Source: Closterium sp. NIES-65
Lineage: Eukaryota > Streptophyta > Zygnematophyceae > Desmidiales > Closteriaceae
Length of the DNA stretch: 64,000 nt
Assembly: GCA_948144175.1 (NCBI GenBank)
Contig: CANXME010002559.1
Coordinates: 186,001 to 250,000, forward strand
Direction of reading: 5' to 3'
Shown here in pieces: positions 57,861 through 64,000 of the stretch. Under the pieces are notes generated by a model. It made no database searches and was not told where the DNA came from. It saw only the letters and a program-made list of their open reading frames with translations. The stretch's first letter is position 1, and each line of letters starts with the position of its first letter. A program made the position numbers and the translations under genes.

Positions 57861-58098
57861 GAGGGAAACGGCGACCCGAGGGGTCGCTAAAAAAAAAGGC
57901 GCGCCTCGGGGCGCGCTTCGGTGGGCCCTAAAAAAACGGTCCTAAGGTAGGACCCGCTCTATACCATGTGAAACAAGGAAAACAGGAATGAAAACGACTA
58001 AGTCAGAGTTGGGTACAAATACAACCCTAGAAAGCTGTACCCCATATGTGCTACCCCACTATGGCCTACAAACATGCATCAGCTATGATAATCTGACA

Positions 58099-60828
58099 CA
58101 CCCAACAGTACAGCGACAGTTCCGACTGACCCAACCCGAACTAGACGAACTGAGGAAGCAGCTCGATTACCTGCTCGAGAAGGAATTCATTCGCCCTAGT
58201 TCGTCGCCCTTCGCCGCACCCATACTGTTCACACCGAAAAAAGACGGGGGTTTTCGCATGTGCATCGACTACCGGGCACTGAACAGGGTTACCATCAAAT
58301 CCCGTTACCCCATCCCACGAGCCGACGAACTGATCGACCAACTGCGCACAGCCCGGGTTTTCTCGAAAATCGACCTCCGAGGAGGCTACCACCAAATCCG
58401 CGTCAACCCAACCGACTGCCCTAAAACCGCATTCCGAACACGCTACGGATCCTTCGAATACACCGTCATGCCATTCGGACTGACCAACGCCCCCGCCACT
58501 TTCCAAATGACCATGAACGAAGCATTCCGCCCGCTTTTAGATAAGTGCGTCATCGTTTATCTGGACGACATACTGATTTACAGCCCTGACAGAGCACAGC
58601 ACTTACACGACATCGAGGCAGTTTTTAAAATCCTGAGAGAGAACCGCCTACTGACCAAAGCATCTAAGTTTGAGTTTTTACAGGACCGCCTGGAGTTTTT
58701 GGGACATGTTATTTCAGCTGCAGGAGTGGAAATAGACCCGAAGAAAATTGCGACGATTCAGGCGTGGCACGCGCCGACCAACCTGACCGAGTTGCAGAGT
58801 TTTCTGGGGTTCGTCAACTACGTGCGCCGGTTCGTCCCCGACATGGCGAAGCTGACTGCCCCGTTGACCGACCTGCTGAGGAAGGGAGTTGAGTACACGT
58901 GGGGGGAGAAAGAGCAAGCTGCCTTCTCGGCCCTCAAAAATATTTTGTGCTCCCCGCCCGTCCTTCACATTGCAGATCCCCACCGTCCGTTCGAGCTCGT
59001 CACCGACGCAAGTGACATCGCTGTGGGAGCGGTACTGTTGCAGGACTTCGGGAACGGCCTCCAGCCAATCGCGTACGAGTCCCGCAAACTACACCCGCCC
59101 GAACGTAACTACCCGATACACGACCGCGAGATGCTAGCGATCGTGCACGCGTTCAAAGTCTGGCGATGTTACGTGACTGGCGCCGACGTGACAGTACGGA
59201 CAGACCACCGCTCGCTACAGTACCTTCGCGCCCAACCGAATCTCAACCCACGACAGATTCGCTGGTTGGACTATCTCGAGTCCAATTTTCACTACACCGT
59301 TACGTACAAAAAAGGTGCATCCAACATCGCCGACGCTCTCACCCGCCCCACCGCCCAACTCCACGCCATCCTACTCGCCCAGACCAACCCGCTTTTAACC
59401 GGCCTATTCACCCACGGATACCGCACCGACCCATTTTTCACGACCGGAAATTCACAGCAACTGGCAGAAGCAAAAGGAGTCTATTACGTAAAAACAGGCA
59501 CCAACCGCATTTGGGTACCCGCGTACTCACTACTGAGGGAGCTGCTACTGCAGGAGGCACACGACGGGATTACCTCGGGACATTTCGGGGTAGAAAAAAC
59601 GCGACAGCAACTGCAGCGGTACTATTACTGGCCGGAGCTGTTGACCGACGTACAGCAGCACGTGGGCTCGTGCACGACGTGTCAGGTGATGAAGAGTTCA
59701 AGGAAGCGGAAGGCGGGTCAATTGCAGCCGATCCCACCGCCCGAACGCGCCTGGCAGCAAGTAACCATGGACTTCGTCACAGGGTTACCTTCGAATCCTG
59801 GAGGTAACGACGCGGTGATGGTCGTCGTGGATAGGCTGACGAAGATGGCGCACTTCGCTGCGTGCAAAAAGTCGATCTCAGCCGAGGAGACCGCTCGCCT
59901 GTTCATCGCAGCCGTTGTTCGCCTGCACGGGATACCAGCAGCAATTATCAGCGACAGGGACACGAAGTTTACCAGCAACTTCTGGAAGAACCTCTGGGAA
60001 CAGTTCGGGACCAGGCTACAGTTCAGTTCGTCGTACCACCCCGAGACCGACGGCCAAATGGAGCGGACGAATCAGACGATGGAGCAGTTGATTCGTGCCA
60101 CGTGCGACGACCCAACGACCTGGGAGCAGCAGTTGCCGCTGATCGAGTTCGCGTACAACAACGCCACATCAGCCACGAGGCAGCAGTCCCCATTCTACCT
60201 GAACTATGGGCAAAACCCCACAGTGCCCATGACGCCGAGTCCGGACAACCCAACGCCACGTGCACAACAATTCGCCGAAATCCTGCAAGCTGCCCGCGCC
60301 AGAGCCGCCGAGGCAATAAAAAAGGCCAACGTCATCGCTAAGCGCAACGCTGATCGCCACCGCCGTCCTGTCACGTACCAATCTGGAGATTACGTGCTGC
60401 TTGACACGCAAAATCTGCGACTGCCCGACGTACCAAAATTACGACCGCGCTACTGTGGACCATTCCAAATCAGTCACATGATCACACCCGTCACCGCGCA
60501 CCTACTGTTGCCAACCGACTGGTACATCAGCCCTTCGTTCCACGTCAGCCTACTTCGCCCATACATCCCGACCACAAGTCAACTGCCGCGTCACCGGCCA
60601 CAATCAATGACTCGCCCTGCATCGGAGCCGATCATCGAGCCCGAAAAAATTCTGAGCCATCGGATCCGCCACCCCACGGGAATCAGGAGGATTGAATTCC
60701 TCGTTCGCTGGAAAGACCGCACGCCAACTGAAGATAGCTGGGTGCCCCTGAGCAACATCGAAAATCACCCTGCCCTGCAAGTGTACCTGAGGAGCCGGGG
60801 ATTCCGCGATATACACGCACTCGCGTAG
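58099..60828 (+). mobile_element. Chromovirus RT-RNase H-integrase-chromodomain region
   Basis: Reverse transcriptase (FRMCIDYRALN, IYLDDILIYS-like VIVYLDDILIYS), RNase H (ASDIAVGAVLLQDFG), zinc-binding and catalytic integrase (WQQVTMDFVTGLP, ISDRDTKFTSNFW, SYHPETDGQMERTN), and a C-terminal stretch EKILSHRIR...FLVRWKDRTPTEDSW that resembles a chromodomain. Confidence 0.9.
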
Positions 60829-60857
60829 CGGAGGGGGCTTCTTAAGGGGGGGGGTAG

Positions 60858-61184
60858 TGTAAGGAATTTTCTCGGCATTCCTTACGGAGCCGACTACATC
60901 GCGTACAGCAACAGCCGATTGTTCGCCCGTTACTGCTAACGGAACTTCGCCGACTTCGCGCGCACTGTTTTGCCAAACCTCGCATTGCTGGCATGGCCGT
61001 ATCGGCCTACGCTTCGGGACTAGCCCGAGCCTCGCTCCAGCGTAGCACTAGCAAGCTCGCACGCACCGCGTTACCGTTTTGCATGTTTCGCGTATAAATG
61101 TTCGCTCATGCCTTCGCTCACATTTTGTACTCGTTTGACACCTTAGTGCAATTCTCGCTACCTCGATTCATTGCACCCGTAACA
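60858..61184 (+). mobile_element. Chromovirus 3' LTR
   Basis: Intact 327-bp LTR preceded by a G-run polypurine tract (aaggggggggggta) and followed by the GATAT duplication. Confidence 0.93.
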
Positions 61185-61189
61185 GATAT

Positions 61190-61348
61190 GAAGTGATAAC
61201 TTCAACGAAAACATTAAATTGGTAAGGTATTGCTAAAAAATCGTAACATGAAAAAGCCACCCTTTTTTGGAGGGGTATGAGACATGATAGTGTTAACATA
61301 ATCTCACAACCTACTATACAGAGAGCAATACTGCTGGAACTCATAACA
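61190..61348. other. Host DNA between chromovirus and LINE
   Basis: AT-rich sequence with no recognised gene, probably 3' flank or UTR of the minus-strand gene to the right. Confidence 0.4.
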
Positions 61349-61364
61349 AAACACTTTATTTGTT

Positions 61365-63066
61365 TTTTTTTTTTTTTTTTTGGAAATTCAATCTCGGCCT
61401 CCTCCACTGGATGCCAGCTCTTGCCATGAGCTCTAAGCTCATGCAAAGCTCATAACCAAGCTTTTGTAGTCCATTTCTCATGATAGAACAGTCATTCACA
61501 CCATGTGTCTCGCCATAGTGTGTCTGAAAAAGAAAGGGGATGGAGAAAGAAAGGGAGAAGGAAAATGAAACTCCCAAAAAGAACCCAAATGCAACACACA
61601 TAAAACCCCCCCTCAAGTTACCCAATCAAAACGCCCAGTCAAGACACCCCATCAAGACATCCCATCCCACGCCCCATCCCCTCCCCCCCCCCTCAATCAC
61701 ATCAACGTATCGACCATGTACGGGGCCTCCACCCAGAGAGCCCCGCCTTCCACATCGACATCGTCCCTCTCCTGATCCGCCAAATCTACGTTAATCCCCC
61801 CCATGGAAGACGCCGCTCGAAGCAGGATGACACGGGCTTGCGCACGTTGTAACGCCACCCCGATGAGCGCCTTTAGTGACCCTAAAAGATAAGCCGAAAA
61901 CACAGAGTCGTCCTCTCGACAAGCCCCCCGCGACACAGCTAGCCCCACATGCGCATCCCCCTGCTGACGAAGCCACCGCTGAAAACGACCGCCGAGACAC
62001 CCCCACGTTTCAACTATCAAAGGGGTGAACTGCACGCCCCGGTTGCGTGCAAGCAGAGGCGCGTAATCACTCGTTTTGCGACGCTCCCATTCCCTTGCCG
62101 CCACACCTATTTGACGCCCGCACTGTCCCAACAGTGATGGAGACAGTGATAGCGGGTCCGCGACGCTGATCTCTAGGGCGTGAGCCTCTCCAGCCATTGG
62201 ACGTCGCACCGCCACATCAACCCGCTTCCCTTGCAGCACCACACTATCCTCCAATGTCACCACCCCCCCCCGACGCCTTAGAGATCCTCGCCACCGCAAA
62301 CTTCACCTCATCATGCACCCGAGAAGGACCATGCTGGTGCCTGCATCTCACGGCATGGTGCGGGTCTGCTGGGTCAACATACGTTGTGCCACAAACACAC
62401 CTCCCCGCCACCTGCAGCTGCTGAATTGGGAGGCCGAGCCGTATAGCAGCAGCAATGCCCCACTCAGCCGCAGTGAATGTGAGATCTGAGTGAGCCGGAA
62501 CCGCCGAAACCCATGCACCTGCCCCCGAGCCCTGAAGGGATGTGAAACGGGCCAAGGTAGCATCGTCACGAGCCAAGCGGCGCAGTGCCTGGAGCTCCTC
62601 TACAGCTAACTGCCGCTGACGCGCCTGGAAAAGCCGAACAGGAGGGGACGCTACACACAGAGGTAAGCCCGGTATCTCGTGGCGGATAGTCGCTGGCGGC
62701 TGCTCGAGAGCCTTGACAAACCACGGGTCAAGAAACTCTGCCCCTGTCGAAGTGGTGAGGTACTCAGCAAACATCGCCTCCTCACCCGCCACCCCTAACT
62801 GTGCAATGTCCCGCGCGGCCTGCGCCCACCCGCAAACATAGGACAGTGGGCTCAAAGAGGCCGCCGCCCGGATCCCGAACCCACCGAGACGCACAGGGAG
62901 ATGCAGCTGCATGCGTGCGCGCCTAGACCGGTCGGGGTCCTGCTCCCAAGTGCCAGGTGGGAAAAGCTGCTCAAAGCAATCCTCTAAACAGCTGTCCCAA
63001 TCCCTAAAAGCCTCAACCACCTCCGGACGCGGCGGCATAGTCCGGGCGAGGTACATCGGCCGCGCT
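61365..63066 (-). mobile_element. 5'-truncated LINE
   Basis: Flanked by the 16-bp direct repeat aaacactttatttgtt at 61349-61364 and 63067-63082. The poly-T next to the left repeat is the minus-strand poly(A) tail. Only the region after the reverse transcriptase remains. Minus-strand 63064-62244 encodes LPVRLGGFGIRAAASLSP and a CxC...DPADPHHAVRC-type zinc-binding end. 62299-61697 continues in another frame (AHALEISVADPL, LARNRGVQFTPLIVETWG), which is typical of the C-terminal part of plant and algal LINE ORF2 proteins. The frame change lies near a run of C at about 62260-62270, either a real frameshift or a sequencing slip. It is a dead-on-arrival copy. Confidence 0.87.
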
Positions 63067-63149
63067 AAACACTTTATTTGTTGCGTGTCGATGCTAGCAA
63101 AGGACAAATTCTATTATCCCTCAATAATGGGTGCAACGAATACGACACC

Positions 63150-63348
63150 TTATGATAACAAAGGTCTCCTAATATCAATCTCAGGTACTACATTAATCGT
63201 TGTGGGCGTTTTGGCGCACGAAGCTGCACAGCAAGGTGCAGATTTCATGCAGTGAATGGCAAAGTAAACGGGCAGTGCTGTGAAAACAAAGGCGAGCGAG
63301 AGCAGCGACGGGATGAGTTGTGTGACGAGAGACGAAATGACAAGGTAC
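63150..63348 (-). CDS. Last exon of an unrecognised gene, possible membrane segment
   Basis: The minus strand reads from an acceptor (ctccag at 63349-63354) as YLVISSLVTQLIPSLLSLAF, then VFTALPVYFAIHCMKSAPCC, ending PEIDIRRPLLS and stop. The first 30 residues could form one membrane helix. The start of the exon is duplicated twice upstream (YLVISSLVTQL(M) at about 63470-63440 and 63590-63555), the same boundary-copy pattern seen in the three recognised genes, which supports a real exon. Family not recognised; the rest of the gene lies to the right or beyond the window. Confidence 0.5.
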
Positions 63349-63644
63349 CTGGAGGTGGGGAGGGGGGGTAGGAAGAGTGAGGAGGGAAGTGTAGGGGTGG
63401 AGTGAGTGAGGGGATACAAGGGGCATAGAGCCACATCAGCTGAGTGACAAGAGACGAGATGACAAGGTACACGTGGGTGAGTTGTAGAGAAAGAAAAGGA
63501 CAGATATGTAGGGGTGGAGTGAGTGAGAGGCCAAAGAAGCACAAAGGCACATCAGCTGAGTGAGAAGAGATGAGATCACAAGATACCTGTGGGTGAGTTG
63601 GGAAGATTAGGAAGGAAGAATTGTACCGGTAGGGGTGGAGTGAG

Positions 63645-63905
63645 TGAGAGAATAAGGGAGAGACAGAGAGTCACTTGTGGAACTGCAGCGCCAACCACGG
63701 GGGTTGCTTTAAAAGGCACCTCACTACACATGTGTGTAGTGAGTGAGAGAATAAGGGAGACACAGAGTCACTTGTGGAACTGCAGTGCCAACCATGGGGG
63801 TCGCTTAAAAGCCACCTCACTCCATCTGTGTGTAGTGAGTGAGAGAATAAAGGAGAGACAGAGTCACTTGTGGAACTGCAGCGTCAACCATGGAGTTCGC
63901 TCTGG
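63645..63905. repeat. Three copies of a ~95-bp unit
   Basis: gtgagagaataagggagac/agagtcacttgtggaactgcag...ccaaccatggggg recurs at about 63645, 63738 and 63836. It is probably another duplicated exon boundary, but I cannot assign the exon. Confidence 0.7.
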
Positions 63906-64000
63906 CTAGTGAGTTCAACCAGCCAGGAAGGTCAGGAAGGAGAATTGAGAAGGATTGATAGGCAGGTGTGGGCAGCTCTTACGACAATGACGCCTGGAAG

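Larger units (their letters stand above)
50583..58098 (-). mobile_element. Ty1/copia element nested in the chromovirus
   Basis: LTRs of about 132 bp at 50583-50714 and 57967-58098 (one visible difference). Flanks cagcc (50578-50582) and caccc (58099-58103) fit a 5-bp target-site duplication with one mismatch. On the minus strand the primer site tggtatagagc follows the right LTR and a polypurine tract precedes the left one. The gag, protease-integrase and RT-RNase H order is copia type. The LTRs are related to those of the TRIM-like element at 46806. Young by LTR identity; gag and pol lie in long, nearly whole tracts. Confidence 0.9.
40951..61184 (+). mobile_element. Ty3 chromovirus LTR retrotransposon with three nested insertions
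   Basis: The ends are 327-bp LTRs beginning tgtaaggaat and ending cgtaaca, flanked by GATAT at 40946-40950 and 61185-61189. The 5' LTR survives in three pieces (40951-41038, 46685-46805, 48357-48474) because of two insertions; the 3' LTR is 60858-61184. The pieces match the 3' LTR with about two differences in 327 bp, so the insertion is young. A tRNA-Met-like primer site (tggttatcagagc) follows at about 48477. Gag, protease, RT-RNase H, integrase and a C-terminal chromodomain-like stretch are present in standard Ty3 order. The element is broken, chiefly by the three insertions. Confidence 0.93.

Noticed and set aside
55575-57945. Plus-strand Gly/Arg- and Thr/Pro-rich open frames
   Set aside because: They are antisense to copia pol and its GC-rich leader.
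63083-63255. Plus-strand reading MLAKDKFYYPSIMG... as an organelle-like small membrane protein
   Set aside because: It starts inside the LINE duplication region and lies opposite a minus-strand exon whose boundary is duplicated like the other host exons; no family match could be made.

Overview
The window looks like nuclear DNA of a green plant-lineage organism. All three recognisable host genes have many small exons with GT-AG introns, and two carry domains typical of plants: a plant-type GRAM/VASt protein and a DCD (Development and Cell Death) domain. The Alu-less, retrotransposon-rich, intron-rich layout, together with a DIRS-like element and a Ty3 chromovirus, suggests a streptophyte alga. 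A zygnematophyte such as Closterium is my best guess, but that is weak inference and no marker gene fixes the species.

Layout: (1) 316-5362, + strand: the 3' part of a plant GRAM/VASt-domain protein gene, whose 5' end lies outside the window. (2) 5989-22891, + strand: a complete RPC3 (RNA polymerase III subunit, RPC82/RPC62 family) gene, 14 exons and 617 aa in my model. (3) 39893-25321, - strand, convergent with RPC3: a gene of 11 exons that joins in phase to 1868 aa. It encodes an N-terminal DCD domain, a 1000-residue low-complexity linker, and a TRF4/5-type non-canonical poly(A) polymerase with all three catalytic Asp residues. This DCD-TRF4 fusion is the most unusual gene here. (4) 40951-61184: a Ty3 chromovirus with GATAT target-site duplications. 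It has been hit by three younger elements: a tyrosine-recombinase DIRS-order element, a small non-autonomous LTR element (TRIM-like) and a Ty1/copia element. (5) 61365-63066, - strand: a 5'-truncated LINE with a 16-bp target-site duplication. (6) 63150-63348, - strand: the last exon of an unrecognised, possibly membrane-anchored protein, followed by short tandem repeats to the window end.

Two features cut across the host genes. First, nearly every exon boundary is accompanied by serial partial copies of that exon plus its splice site. These are truncated so that usually only one copy keeps both splice sites. Second, short perfect palindromes of the form TTTTGAG-NNNN-CTCAAAA recur more than 15 times, with different self-complementary centres (TCGA, ACGT, AATT, GCGC). 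They lie mostly in introns and very often exactly at the junction between two copies of a duplicated segment. One lies inside a coding exon. They are also built into a 37-unit, 2.6-kb minisatellite in an RPC3 intron. I know of no described element with this behaviour. All exon models and identifications were made by eye from motifs and splice phase, without searches or transcript data.
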